Positions 20,226-32,395 are shown, counted from the first letter of the stretch. The stretch is 64,000 nucleotides of DNA from Tilletia caries (GCA_032718865.1 JALUTQ010000024.1:1137314-1201313), one strand, 5' to 3'. The notes: generated by a model from the sequence alone, not told the origin. Program-made: numbers and translations.

Positions 20226-23200
20226 TTGGAGAAATTTGAGGATCTGCCCCGCTACCGGCTACACCCAGCGGCCCAGCACACTCATTCCTCCTCACTCGCC
20301 ATGAAGCGCAGAGATCAGCGCGTCCTCTGCTGGTGTCACGGCCGCTGCGCAAGGCAGGGGGACGAGTCCCGCACGATCACATCTCGTTCAAGAGACCGCC
20401 ACATTGCGGCCGACAAGGACGAGGTCAGCCGCGCGGAGGCTCTCGGGTACCCGCCAGCAAGAGCGCTTCTTCTTGCTCTGCAGCGGAACGAGGGGCAGAT
20501 TGCAGTGGAGACAGAAGCGGAGCAGGGGGCGGCGGAGGAGAAGGAGGAGCAGGAACAAGAGGAGGAGGAAGAGGACCAGGAGGAGCAGAAGGAGGAGGGG
20601 GAGGAGCAGCAGCAGCAGGAGGAGGAAGCTTATGGCGAAAACCTCGGACCATCCTCAGATGACGGCTTCGACAACGGTTTTTCCCTTGCCGACGATGTGG
20701 ACATGTCTGGGAGCGAGGACGAAGGACAAGGAGCTGAGCCCGTCGCCTCAGATTTGCTTCTTTTCCTTGGAGACAGTGCTCCGAGTGACGGCGACGATGA
20801 CGAGGAGAACGACGGCAATTTGGAACGGTATCGGGATCACAGCAATTCTGATAGCGACGGAGAAGAAGAGGGACGCGCAAGACAGCCAGCGGCAGCAGCC
20901 GGAGGAGCGAGAGATCGATACACGCGCTCGACTCATGCGCAAGACCGCTTTAACGAGCTAGTAGACGATTACGATCCAGGTCCGATGCCCAGGCGACAGG
21001 GAAGAGGACTCCGATTCCAAGACCTTACCCCCAGCGAGCAGGAAACGGTTCGACACCTTCAAACTTGGGTCGAGGTGGACGGGACGGAGCGGGTCTACAG
21101 CGGCTTCGCAAAACGCTACAACGATCGAAATCCGACTATCAATATCCTCAGCAAGAAGCGGGCTCTGACTTTGGTAAAGTCAGTGACGGGCATCGAGCAG
21201 AACGAGCACGATATGTGCGTCAACTCTTGCATTGCCTACGTCGGCCCGAACGCAGATTTGGATCATTGCCCACATGTGAGAGATGGAGAGGTTTGTGGCG
21301 AGCCTCGCTTTGATCGAACCGGAAAGCCGCGGCGCAGATACATCACTCTTCCTCTCCTTCCCAGAATTCTTCGCGCTCAGTTTCGATCTCAACAGACGAG
21401 CTCATACCTTTTCGACCGCGGTCTACAGTCGAAGAACACGTTTGGAACAGCAGGACACGTCTTCCAGGACTGGCCAGACGGCGAGATTCACCAACACTTG
21501 CTTGAAACAGGTCTCTTTGACGACCCACGATATGACCTGTTCATGCTGAGCACGGACGGCGCGCAGATGTTGAACAAAGCAGACTCGGACGGTTGGATAG
21601 TTCTTCTCATTCCACTCAACACCCCGCTCTCCTCACGCTTCAAAAGGTCCAGCACATTTGTCAGCACCATCATTTCCGGTCCGAAGTCTCCAGGAGACAT
21701 CGAGTCGTTTCTGTGGCCGATCATGCAGGAACTGGCACGCGCAGCTTTGGGGTACTGGATCTGGGACGAGGCGAAACAGGAATGGTTCTTGTGGCGGGCT
21801 TGGTTGGTTGCTGGGCGTGCCGATCAGCCAGGATCGACGAAGATCAATGGCATGACAGGATATCAGGGCTAATCGGGCTGCAAGACCTGCCTGATGGTAG
21901 CAAACTATCCTGCGAGCAGGCAGGTGGTCGGGTACTTCCCACTGCGTACGGTGGGTAAGTATGCGGAGGCGAGCTGGGGAAGGACGAGGCGGCAGCGCAA
22001 CATCGACCGACCGGAGCTCTACGACCCCTTCAACCTCACATTGCGCACCAACGAGTCGTTTGCCGAAGCCCTTCAAGAGCTCAGAGAGGCATTGACCGAT
22101 GCAGAAAGCGCGGAAGTGCAGCGCAGGACTGGTATCGCACAATTGCCCTTGCTTGCCTTCTCTCCATGCTTCATTCACCCTTCTTTCTTCCCTCCCGACA
22201 TCTTCCATCTTTTTCGGATCCAACATCTCCTCCATCATCTGGACGACCCTCAACGAGAACTTACCCGGCGACCCTTTCTCGTTCACGGTCGAGCAGGAAT
22301 CCTTGTTCGGTCAGCTGGTCGAAGATGCAGGGATTGACCTCCCCAGTTGCTTCGCTGCTTCCGCTCCCCGAAACCCCTTTGAGCATGCAGCCAACTACAA
22401 GTTTCACGAGTGGTCATCGATGACCTACTACTACCTCCTTCCTTTCTTGCTGTCCGTCGGAGCAACAATCGCGGTGGTAGAGATGATCGGCCATCTCGTC
22501 CAGGGCGTACGGCTGACGATGTCCAACAACGGGGTATCCACCCGACAGCTTGCCTTCATTCAAGAACACTTCTCAGGATTTGTCCATGCTTGGGAGCGGC
22601 TCTTCGTGAGCGATGATCTCTCCAGGATTCACCGGTCAAGGTATGTCTCCCTGCTCTCGCTCTGCTGCCATCGCATCTTCTTGGTTCTTGAATCAACAAC
22701 TCATACAGCACACTTCCTTGCAGCATTTACGTCCATCAACTGCTGCACATTGCCACGTTCATCTATTGGCACGGAAGCTTGCGGACCTCTTCTCAAGCGC
22801 GATGCGAACGAGAGATTGGGCTTGCCAAACGCTCCGTGCGTTCCAAGAAAGCTCCGTTCCCTAACATTGCCAACAACATCGTTCAGCGCGAACACATGCG
22901 TGTCCTCAGCATCATGACCGAGAGCAACCTTGCTCCTCCTGGCGATGAAGAGCAGCGCCTGACTTTGTCCGTGCGGCCCAATGACAATCATCGACCCAGT
23001 GAGGAGGTTGACGATATCGTGATGCCGCTCCTTGAACGACTCGTCCGCGACCGTATCGTCACCGTCGAAAACCCCTTTGCGCAACCGCGATGCAAGCTCA
23101 CTCTTCCTTCCGGCCAGTCAATCAGGGGAACGCAGATGGACGAGAACGCCAAGCGAAGGTGCTCTCGCTTTGCTGCATCAGGCGGAGTGTATGCTGAAGC

Positions 23201-23351
23201 ATACTGTTTTGTTGTGATCGGGAACAAAGAGGATGAACTGCCAACAAAGGTCATTTCACCCAATCAGGCCTATGCACTGGCTCGAGAAATTGGCAACATC
23301 GAGAGAACCGCTCTCTCCTCAACTGGACCATCACATCATCACTACTCATAA
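20226..23351 (+). pseudogene. Tnp2/Plavaka-like (CACTA-type) transposase (left arm)
   Basis: The N-terminus has a short Cys/His motif (CWCHGRCA) followed by a very acidic Glu-rich stretch. The core (about 20980-21900) has CPHVRDGEVCGEPRFDRTGK, YLFDRG, LFMLSTDGAQML (likely catalytic Asp region), ISGPKSPGDIESFLWPIMQE and GCKTCLM, all features of Tnp2-type transposases of fungi. The last exon (22734-23351, after an intron with GTATGT...TTGCAG) has VHQLLHIATFIYWHGSLR, resembling the DUF4218 region that follows Tnp2. Inactivated by TAA at 21870-21872 (one C-to-T change from CAA) and a frame change at a T run near 22210, both shared by the arms. Start could be 20226 or Met at 20301. Confidence 0.8.
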
Positions 23352-24030
23352 ACATGCATCAGCAATCAGCGTAGCAGGAGTCCGTGAGTTGTACTGCTCT
23401 GCTCGTTGATCTCTGAAAGTCTGAAGCATGTACTGACATTCCCGTCTTCTCTTCTCATCACGAACCAGCCCGCACCTTCGCATCAGCAGCAGTGACCATC
23501 GTTATCGGTCAATGGTCATCCACATAACACATTGCACTCATGAGTCATGACTCAGGCTCGGACAACCATATCGACTCGCGACCCCCACGGCACCACGAGC
23601 TGTCCGCCATTCCCGACGCCATCGAAGTCCAGGATACCCTCGTCATTGCATTCCGTCATCATTTGCATCACCGCATACAGATCACTCCTTCCTGCGCTCG
23701 CTCCTTCCCCTGTTCCGGGTCTCGACCCGCATACATGCACCTCTCTCTGGTCTCCCATCCCTGTAGCGTCCCCATTCCACCGCAGATCGTTCCTCATCGC
23801 TTCAGCGCGCTCCAGACTTCAAAACCACAATCCAGCCATCGCATCGTACTCTTGTCTTTCGTCTTACTAGCCTGAGGTAGTCTGGTCACTGGTGATTGAG
23901 TTGTCCGGGATGCGAGTATGTTTTTGAAAGTCGATCACATTACCGCCCCTTCCCTCTCCTAACCATCATCACTACCACCACAGCTCCTTCCGAACACTCT
24001 CAACCTCACTCTCAACCTCACTCTCTCATC
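23352..24030. other. Spacer between Plavaka ORFs, no gene supported
   Basis: Contains short Pro/Ser-rich frames in a pyrimidine-rich stretch (23540-23880) and CAACCTCACTCT tandems just before the next ORF. The poly-C run near 23581 differs by four bases between the arms. Probably promoter and leader DNA for the accessory ORF. Confidence 0.4.
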
Positions 24031-26639
24031 ATGACAGGCTATCAATCGATTTATCAAGGCGACGGCTTCCTGCCGGAACGCAGCTCGTCTCGCAGCCCCT
24101 ACATACCCTCAATTCAGCACAATGAGCATTTCGACCCTCATCGTCGCTCCCTTCCGACTCTGTTCTGGGGAGAGCACAACGTTGGCGACATCCCCCACCG
24201 CATCATCATCACTCATCCTCACATACAGTCGCTCATGGAACAGCTGAGTCGGACTTCGGAACGTGTCGCTACCTTGGAGGCCACGAATACAGACCTTGCC
24301 AGATCGAACTCTAGTCTCACTACTCTGCTTAACAAGCCTCAGAGCACGATCAGCACTTCCAACGCCGACAAAGACTCCGGCGGCAGTGCAGCTGTGCTAC
24401 ATGGCGTTGATATGGCGATGATCCCATCTATTCCATTGGAGGAATTCCTGAACGCCGAGCTGATGATGTGGACGCAAGCTGATGCCCAGAAGCTACACAA
24501 GAACCGCAAGTACGGCAAAGAGGAGATCACTCGCGATATGGACGGAAATCCGATCGACGAGGACATGATAGACGAGATTGAAACAGCTGTACAAATCGCC
24601 GCGGCCGCGTTGGACGACATTGAGCTCCCCGCGTGGCTAAGAAACAAGCCACGCAACTACGAGCTGTACCGGACCCACTACCTCCGAGATCTCATCGTCA
24701 TCTGTCAAGGACTGGAAAAGCGGTCCCCCGTCCTCTCCTGGTGCACCCAGCACTACAAGGCGCTGTTCTGGATCCAGAAACATCTGAAGTCAAAGTGCGA
24801 GACGGTCTCGAGAGCCAAGCGGAATGCATTACCTGTCGAAGTTGCCAGCAAACAAACGAAACGAAGCCACAACAGAACCGGGCAACGCAATCGAATCTTC
24901 GGCACGACCGTCTCCAAGCAAGAAGCAGAACGCATCGGCTCGATCGTCAACTAATGCTGGGAAGGGAAAGCAAAATGCGAGGGAGAAGGGTACAGAGAGC
25001 GACGATTCGATGACAAGCGACGAGGAGGAGAAGGACTCCATCACCTTCCGAACAAAGGCCAATGCTTTGTTCACCAACAGTAAGTAGTACGCTTCAGACG
25101 ATACCAACATGCATATATGCGTACCAGCGTACTCAGTACTCACAACATTCTTCGCCCACAGGCTCTCGAACCACTGCTCCTGCTCTTACAGATTCCAGTG
25201 TCTCTAACTCGGCTCGGACCGCAGCTCCTGCTTCTAGCAGTGCCTCACGTCCCGTCGCTCGCTCTCTCAATGCTGCTGGTTCGAGTCGAACCACTCCACA
25301 GGCTTTTGCGTCTGGTACCGGTAACTTGAACCGTACGATCGCTCAAGGTCGGTATATCCTCAGGATTTGGCATACATTCAAGATCCCACATCGTCAATCT
25401 GACCCTTCTCTTCTCTTCTATACAGGATTGCCTGCATCTCCACGTCGTGGTCTTAACATACCCACACGAACGTCTGCCGCTTTGGACCTCCTTGTTGATG
25501 CCGCTTCGAACCGCCTAGTGGCTCCAACTAGTTTTGCCGACTCAAGACGCTCCGTGGACCCACCAGCCTCCCACACTCACTCCTCCCATGTGCGCCGGTC
25601 CTCGAGCGGGAGCATACCACCGCTGTCACTCTCCAAACGCTCCGCTGCCGACATTCGAGCCGGAGACAACGACCGCCTCACTGATCCAACAATATCCGCC
25701 CTTCTATCCGCCCTCAAGACAAAGTACTTCGGACTAGAAGAGCGCGTGAGCGTGCTCAGGGCTCTGCATGCGTTGGAAAATGCTGAAGAATATGGCTTTG
25801 ATCCCGAGCAAGACGGCAATACAGGGTTTTTGAAGTGGCTGGCTCGTTTGGAAGGAGCTGTTCCTGATGTCGAGGACCCAGCAAGAGTGGCATTTCGTTT
25901 GGCCACGACGAGATCGGCACATGGAGATACCACGATGCCCTCAAGAATCACATTACCTTTGAATCGGTTCGAAATGCCTGCCGTCTGTTGGCAGCACTAC
26001 TACGGATTTGGGCGATTGCGAAGGAGGAAAGGGACAAGACGGGGATGGGACCGCAGCCTGTGATAAAGCTTCACATCCAGAGAATCAGCGAATACATCGA
26101 GGACGCCTTCAAGACCGATCTTTCCTCCTCTCAGGCCGTGCGTCAATCAACTCCCCTCGCTGTTGCCGGTCAAGGCCGCTCCGAGACTGTTGAGGATGGA
26201 AACACCGGTGATATCGCCCAGAACAGGGCTGCTCCACTCCCTTTGACCGACACCCAGCTCACCGACACTCAGCTCCCACAAAATGCAATCAACGCACCCT
26301 CGACCTCCAACACCCACGGTGATCCAGCTAGTCAGAAGATCATGCCGGCCGGATCTTCATCTCGGAGCAGAGGAGCGGTGGAGCTGAAGAACGGAATCGT
26401 AACGGAGGCAAGCTTGAAGGTGAGTCTGAATCTGATACACCTATGCTGAATGCACGAGCAAAGCTGCCTAAGGACGTGGACTGTTGATGACAATGTTTGC
26501 TAATCGATCACAGAGCCTCGGTAAAGCTTCCCTTGTGGAGATCCTCGGTCATGCCTCCAAGCCGTTTGAAAAGGGCGAGAAGAAAGAGGCCCTTCTGAAC
26601 AAGCTCAAAGCCGGCATCGAGACGGAACCGTGGTCCTGA
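24031..26639 (+). pseudogene. Accessory ORF of the Plavaka-like element with SAP-like C-terminus (left arm)
   Basis: Begins MTGYQSIYQGDGFLPERSSS. A coiled-coil-like segment (LMEQLSRTSERVATLEAT) follows, then a helical region (ELYRTHYLRDLIVICQGLEK). Ser-rich acidic linkers cross introns at about 25084-25162 and 25350-25425. A second helical region has FESVRNACRLLAALLRIWAIA. The last exon (26516-26639, after TCACAG) reads SLGKASLVEILGHASKPFEK and then KKEALLNKLKAGI, resembling a SAP DNA-binding helix pair. Frame changes near 24800 and 25900 are shared by both arms. CACTA elements often encode a second, DNA-binding protein; by position and the SAP-like end this could be one, which is inference. 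Confidence 0.55.
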
Positions 26640-26814
26640 CATCGACTCAGATTAAATGCGCGAAGGCCGGTCTGCCCATTCCCGATATCAAAGACATCAA
26701 AGGAACCAAGAAGAACAAGTCACAGTGAAGTAAGTTCCCAACTGGCATACATTCAATCATAATGCAACGCTGACATCAAGCATCGAATTTCCATCAACAG
26801 CAAGTTTTTGTGAG
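26640..26814. other. Tail of the accessory ORF region
   Basis: An alternative frame continues past the stop as TQIKCAKAGLPIPDIKDIKG and TKKNKSQ, ending at about 26727, and is open in the right arm. Whether it is the real C-terminus depends on one base in an A run near 26570. Confidence 0.4.
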
Positions 26815-27560
26815 CCATCTTCCTAGTCGTTTCTCTTCCGTGCTCGCGACCCTGCTTTTCCGTCTTGATCTTCTCCTCTCCCCCTTCTTTTTCCCCTTCT
26901 CGTCTGCTTCCTTTTCCCTTCCTCTCCATTCTCACCTGCTTCCGTTTCTCCTCCTCGCACGCTCCTCTTTGACTTTACCATCTTCCCGCTCCTCTTCCCC
27001 CTTTTCTTCCCCCTTCTCCTTATCGACACAGTTCCTTCCTAGCTTCCTGCTTCTCGTCGTTTCGTTCGCCTCCTCCGTTTGCTCGGCTCGTCTGGTCGTC
27101 CTCCCTTGGTTCTCTGCAGTCTGCACGCCTCCCTCTTGCCCATTTCTCCCTACCTTCTTATCGGTACCCGCCCCTCTCGCTATCCTGTCGCGCGCATTTC
27201 TCCTTCTCTTTCATCTGCTCCCTACTCCACTCCCCCAGATTCCCGCCTTGCTGCTTCCGTTCCCATTCCATCGTCTAGGTTCACTCGCTATGGTCTTCCC
27301 TTGCTGTCCTGACGTCTCGTCCGGTCGTTCTTCGCATCATCCCCCTGTTCTCCCACACCCACAACCACACCTCTCCTTCCTCCCCCACTTTTTCTCTCTT
27401 TTCTTCCAATCACCGCGCCTTGTTTTTGATCCGCTCATCACTCTCTTCTTCCCGCCACTCTGTCTCGCCCTCCCGTCGATTCCTTTCAGCTTCGCTTTTT
27501 GCTGACCACCCTCCCAATTCCTTTTTCTGCCTCCATGCCCTCAGTTCTCTTTATCTCCAG
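26815..27560. repeat. Pyrimidine-rich tract (left arm)
   Basis: About 750 bases almost purely C and T on the plus strand (TCTTCTCC, CCCTTC words). It makes long Ser/Phe/Leu/Pro frames on one strand and Glu/Lys/Arg/Gly frames on the other, which I take as composition effects and not genes. Mirrored at 41770-42510 with run-length differences. Confidence 0.7.
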
Positions 27561-28535
27561 CTTCGACTCTTTTTACTCTCTGTGAGTTGCTTCTCTGACG
27601 ATGTTGATTACGTGCATACGCGACTCTTATATTCTTCTATCTTGCTCTCCGCTCTCCTACCTTACAGCATTTCGTTGGCGCCAAGTGAGGCCTTGCTACA
27701 GTCTACACCTGCTCATGTTGCGTCGCGCCGACTCTGACATTCTTCCCCTCTGCTACAGATCCAGAATTACTTCAAAGCCTTCCCAAATCCCATGTGAGTA
27801 GAGACGTAGAGTGCATTTGTCTCGGATCCACCTTTTTTTTTGCACGGCCCTGACAAGTGGCAATGCCTTCTCTCTCCCGCCTCACGATTTCCGGATTCAT
27901 GCATCAGATCACCACTCGTCAATCATGTGAGCAGTCTCGAATCTCAATGGTCCCGATGTCTAGATTTATTCCTTATGCACACTTTGCTGATCCTGCTCTG
28001 CTTGTTTTCACAGTGTCCCAGTCCGATATGCTCTCCTTTTTCCGGCGCGAACGCGAAACGAACTCGGCCCTCGAGCTCTTCCCTGACTTGCGCATCAGCG
28101 CGTCCAAGAGGGCGCCCAGATGGCCAAGGAGGACTACAGCGGTAAGTGAGTGCACCGGACTGCCAAGCGTGCTAGATGATCCGTTTCATAACTGACTGGT
28201 GCGTTGCTTCTGGCGCCCACAGCTACGAGTTCCATCTGCTCGTTACTTGGGAGAGCGGGATCCCCCTCTCGTGTGCTTTGACCTTCTGATTTAGGCGGAC
28301 GCCTGACGTTGACTTACTTGTTGCTAACTGTTCTCTTCACGTTGATCTCTCCTTGCTGACTCTCTCCTTCATTGATTGCTGACGGTTTAACGCTACGTAA
28401 GCCCCTCCCAGCAGCAGCCCACCGACGAGCTCGCGTCTGGTGCGTCCTGTCTAACCTTCCTGTCAGTCCCTTGCGCATGCTCTCACTCTGCCCTTCGTTT
28501 GACGCGCTGCTGATCTTCCTATACATTCCGCACAG
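27561..28535 (+). other. Exon-like DNA upstream of the GDH pseudogene, unrecognised
   Basis: Several GTGAGT/GTAAGT donors and TTTCACAG/CCACAG acceptors (for example about 27795, 28015, 28142, 28222) delimit short exon-like pieces. None could be matched to the N-terminus of glutamate dehydrogenase or another family. Confidence 0.35.
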
Positions 28536-30492
28536 CGTTGTCTGGGGAGACAACAAGGGCGAATACCATCGTTAACCGCGGTTACCGCGTTCAGGTAGGT
28601 CATTAACCGCGTAGACGCGTGGCAAGAGGGACGCGCGACGCATATCACCCTCCGTGCTGACCATGATACTTCTTCATCATCGCTTCTAGTTCAACTCCTC
28701 TCTCAGTCCTTACAAGCGTGAGCTCCCAGTAGACACGAGACGCGTTCCATCGACCGCGAGCTGACCGTCTTTTTCCTCCTAACTTCCGACGCTTCTAGGT
28801 AGTAGGTGGTCTCGGCTTCCATCCCACGGTGAGTCCATCCTCAAGTGAGCTGTCAACCTGAGCGCATCTTCTCTTCCTTCTGCCCTGATTGCATGGCTAA
28901 CCGAGTTCGTTATTCCTTCTCAGGGTACGCGTCTATCTGACGAGCAATATCGGTCTTGTGGAAAGTACTGGCTTAGCTCACTGTGTTCATCTTCGTGTCA
29001 TTTTTGAACAGTTCCTTGGCTTCGATCAAATCTTCAAGAACGCTCTCACTGGCCTGCCCATGGGCGGCGCTAAGGGTAAGTACGCGTGACGATATCTCTT
29101 CTCTGGCTCCTTGTTCCACGTCGCCCAGAAGCTCTTTCAATCACAGGTGGTGCCGACTTTGACCCCAAGGGAAAGACCGATGCCGAGCTCCGTCGCTTCA
29201 CCAAGGTGAGTGTTCGGTCTATCCTTCTACGCGTTAACCCTCCTCCTAATGATGCGTTAAATCTCTCCAGGCCTTCGCCACCGAACTCCAACGTCACATC
29301 GGACCCAACACAGACGTTCCCGCTGGTGACATTGGTGAGCATTCAATCTTCATAGTGTCCAGCAACGCGTCTCATACTTATTCTCACGCGTTTCTTCCCT
29401 CTGCCCCTCTTTCTGATCAGGCTTCACCGGTCGTGAGGCTGGTGTCTTCCTCGGCACTGCCACGCTACGTGGCTGAGGGTAGCAAGTGAGTATAAGGTTG
29501 TCCCCGGAGTTGACGCGGAGCTGGGGTTTTGCGGACTCCGCACTCCTCCGACGGAGGGCTCCGCCGGAGGCGGAGCGCGGAGCTCACTTTTGAGAAATTT
29601 TTGATCTTAAAAAAGCACGGAGTCCGCTTGGAGGACTCCGCCGGAATTTGTGCGGAGGCGGAGCCCAATCCTGGGCCCACTTGCCAAAAGTGCGGAGCGC
29701 GGAGTCGTCAAAATTGTGTGAAAATTCCGGCGGAATTTCCGCGGAATTCCGACGGAGCTATGAGGTCACGTGATAGTTGAAAATAAGGGTCACGTGACCT
29801 CATTTTGGGTGCGCTCCGCCGGAATTCCGCAAAAATTTCCGCGGAAAGTGCGGAATTTCGAGAAAATAGGCATCCTCGAGACACCCGCAGGGGATAAAAC
29901 AGGCACCATCATCCGTTGAGAGCTTCAAAAATAGCACTGGAGTCAATACCGCAACAATGTCGGATGGTGAATGTATAGCTCTGAGTGTATTAGAGTCATT
30001 CTGAGAGCAACTTATACCACCACTGCGCTCCGACGGAATTCCGCGGAATTCCGAGCTCCGCATACACGGAGCACGGAGGAGCATTACGAAAAACGCACAG
30101 AAAAAAACGCGGAGCGCGGAGCTGGGATTTCAACTTTTTGTATAATTCCGTCGGAACGCGGAGCTGGTTTTTCCGCTCTGTCTTAGTCTGCGGAGGCGGA
30201 GCTCGCCTCAGAAAGTCAAAATTCCGGCGGAATTTGGAAGTGCGGAGGCGGAGCCCTCCGCGTTACTCCGGGGACAACCTTAAGTGAGTATGGTACGCGA
30301 TTCTATTAAGTTGACACCATTCAATCGAGGCTAAACAACTCTTCTTCACCTCATCGCAGCATTGGGTCTGGAGCAATCTGCCATTGACGTACTTGAGAAG
30401 ACTCGTATGGCGAAGGGAAAGAACTACGGTCCCGGTAAGGCGGCGAACAGCGGCGGTGTTACCGTGTCTGGTCTGGAGATGGCTCAGAATAG
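28536..30492 (+). pseudogene. NADP-glutamate dehydrogenase pseudogene (left arm)
   Basis: A chain of exons matches fungal NADP-dependent glutamate dehydrogenase: VVWGDNKGEYH then, one base out of frame, VNRGYRVQ (28536-28594); FNSSLSPYK (28690-28716); GGLGFHPT (28800-28829); FLGFDQIFKNALTGLPMGGAKG, including the active-site GGAKG region (29012-29075); GADFDPKGKTDAELRRFTK (29147-29205); [20 protein letters not shown] (29271-29334); [12 protein letters not shown] fused directly to YVAEGS (29421-29485); and NIGLEQSAIDVLEKTR ... SGGVTVSGLEMAQN (30360-30492). Most of the nucleotide-binding domain between GFTGRE and YVAEGS is deleted, and the N-terminus and true C-terminus are not recognisable. A hAT element sits at the donor site after YVAEGS. 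The enzyme normally makes glutamate from 2-oxoglutarate and ammonium; this copy cannot. Confidence 0.82.
29493..30282 (+). mobile_element. hAT-type MITE, GCGGAG family (left arm)
   Basis: 790 bp, starting TAAGGTTGTCCCCGGAGT and ending ACTCCGGGGACAACCTTA. Perfect 8-bp target duplication AGTGAGTA (29485-29492 and 30283-30290), which contains the GTGAGTA splice donor of the GDH pseudogene. The interior is GCGGAG/CTCCGC-saturated, with palindromes such as CCGCGGAATTCCG, and has no transposase. Close relative of 1046-1715. Confidence 0.92.
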
Positions 30493-32109
30493 GTGAGAGA
30501 AAGAGCCCCGCCCCGTGGCTTGCACCGCAACGCACGCGAACGCTTCTTCTTCTCTTCTTCTTTGCAGTACATCAACCACCTAAGTCCCAAGGTGAGTGAG
30601 TATGTTGCTACTCACCCCTCTTCCCACCTTCTTCCTCATGGCCTCGTTTCTGTTACTCTCTTCTCCTTCTTCTTCTCCAGGCTCCAGCACGTCTTTCAAT
30701 CATGGAACAGGTACGTATGTCATCACTCGTGACCAGATCGCGCGTCTGTAGTTCTGTGCTTCGTGCTGACCCCGTTCCTCGTCCTCCGCGAGCTCGGAAC
30801 ACTGTTCATCAGTCCGGCACCCTTATGAGGGCTCTTCCATCCTTTTCTCCTCCCTGACGGATGTTCCATCCCTGATATATGCGCTCCACCATTTTCCGGC
30901 GGTTTCCGCAAGTCGCTGATGGCTATCCTTTCTTTCCTTTTTGATTCTTCCCAGTTCCCATCACTGACCCTGGATCCTTGTCGACTAGCTTGACGATCTT
31001 TTGCTTTATACCGCTACTGCTCATCTACTGCTCACAATGCTGACAGCTCTTTCACCCTTGCCTTCCATACCCACTTCTTCTTTGTTGTGAAATGTGATTG
31101 CAGATGTGATTTACTGTTGCTTGTGCACACTGATATTCTCGCTCTCAAGCGTCTCCGAGGCGCCCATCAACACTCCAGGCTCGAGATGGACATGGTTTCG
31201 GCATGCATGTTCATTCGTGGGTGAGTCCGAGTGTGGATCTTGCCTTTCCCCTTTGACACCACTTCCCTCGACTGACGATTCGCCTTTAACATATGGACTC
31301 ATACTTTCCTGTCGCCCCTCAACTTGGATGAGTGTTAAAGCTCATGAATCATGGTACTACCCTTAACCACCTACTCATCGTGCCAGTCCTTTTTCTTTAC
31401 AGTGCAGGCCCATACAGCATACATTGGTGGAGACAATCAGGGGAGCGTCACAGGTCACTGAACACGGAGTGCATGCTAACATTTCCTTTCCCGTTCGTCT
31501 CTGTCCCCGCTGGGCGCTGATCTCCATTGATACTTCATCTGCACTGTTACGATTGATGTTGGATGCTGACTGCTGACCCACTTAAGCGTCACCCTCTCAT
31601 CAGCAGGTGAAGCTTGATTGACAGTGATGATTGATGCTCCTCTGTTCTCCAAGTTTGATCAACAACAGCGCTCACACACTTCCTCCCTTTGCTTTCTTAT
31701 TTTGCCTTACTCCTCTCATACTTATTCTGAAGTCTGCAGCGTATAGGTCCTCCATCTCTCTGTCCGCTGCTGGCCTGTGCATCAAGTATCAACAATGAAG
31801 GCACAACGTGACGATACAAGGTCATTAATTCTGATCGTCGTCTTGCTGACGCTATTATGCTCCTCCCTCTTCTACTCGCAGTCTTCTCATTGTCATTCAG
31901 GTCACAGGTGACAGGTGTAGTACATATGCGCCATATCGCTGTCACTGACTCATCTTCGTTTGCATTACAGATATCTGATCAGTGGGAGGTTGGAGATGGA
32001 AGCTGGATTGATGGGAGAGGTGCGACTGTGCGAGGTTGGGACTTGGGAGTGGGGGGGATGAGGAGGTGGCAGGCAGAGCAGGGGAGGTGGGAGAGGACTG
32101 CTGGAATAC
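30493..32109 (+). other. Exon-like DNA downstream of the GDH pseudogene, unrecognised
   Basis: Splice-like motifs continue (TTTGCAG near 30567, TTCTCCAG near 30679, GTGAGTCC near 31220, TTTACAG near 31402). Pieces such as DILALKRLRGAHQHSRLEMD (about 31128-31190) look coding but match nothing I can name. No intact frame over 100 residues. Confidence 0.35.
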
Positions 32110-32395
32110 AAGACCGTGACCGAATCGTGAATGCAACGTGTCTGAGCCGCACCTGAAGGGAAACCTGAGGAGCAGCTGCGTAAGATAATCAGTCATCGCT
32201 CCTCAATCGCGTCTGAACCGTGACTGAGCCGAGCGCTGGACGCGGTTGAGCGTCGAATTCCTGACCACCGCGCCTGTACCGCGTCCAAAGCACGGCCGAG
32301 TCATGGCTGGGCGGCAACCGAGCGGCGTCTGGCCCTCTCGCGTCTGTACCGCGTCTCAGCCGCGGATCAGGGTTTACTGTGTGGCAGCTGGCAGC
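32110..32395. repeat. CCGCGTCTGA subterminal block (left arm, distal side)
   Basis: Repeats CGCGTCTGAACCG, GTACCGCGTC and ACGCGGTTGAG, the reverse orientation of the CAGACGCGG block at 20069-20205. If both belong to one Plavaka-like element, it spans at least 12 kb and contains the GDH pseudogene. This is inference. Confidence 0.5.

Noticed and set aside
26810..27505. 231-residue Ser/Phe/Leu-rich open frame in the pyrimidine tract
   Set aside because: The amino-acid content follows directly from near-pure C/T composition, the complementary strand is equally open, and no domain or consistent start or splice pattern is present.
30267..30535. 90-residue frame antisense to GDH exons
   Set aside because: The opposite strand carries recognisable glutamate dehydrogenase residues with matching splice sites.
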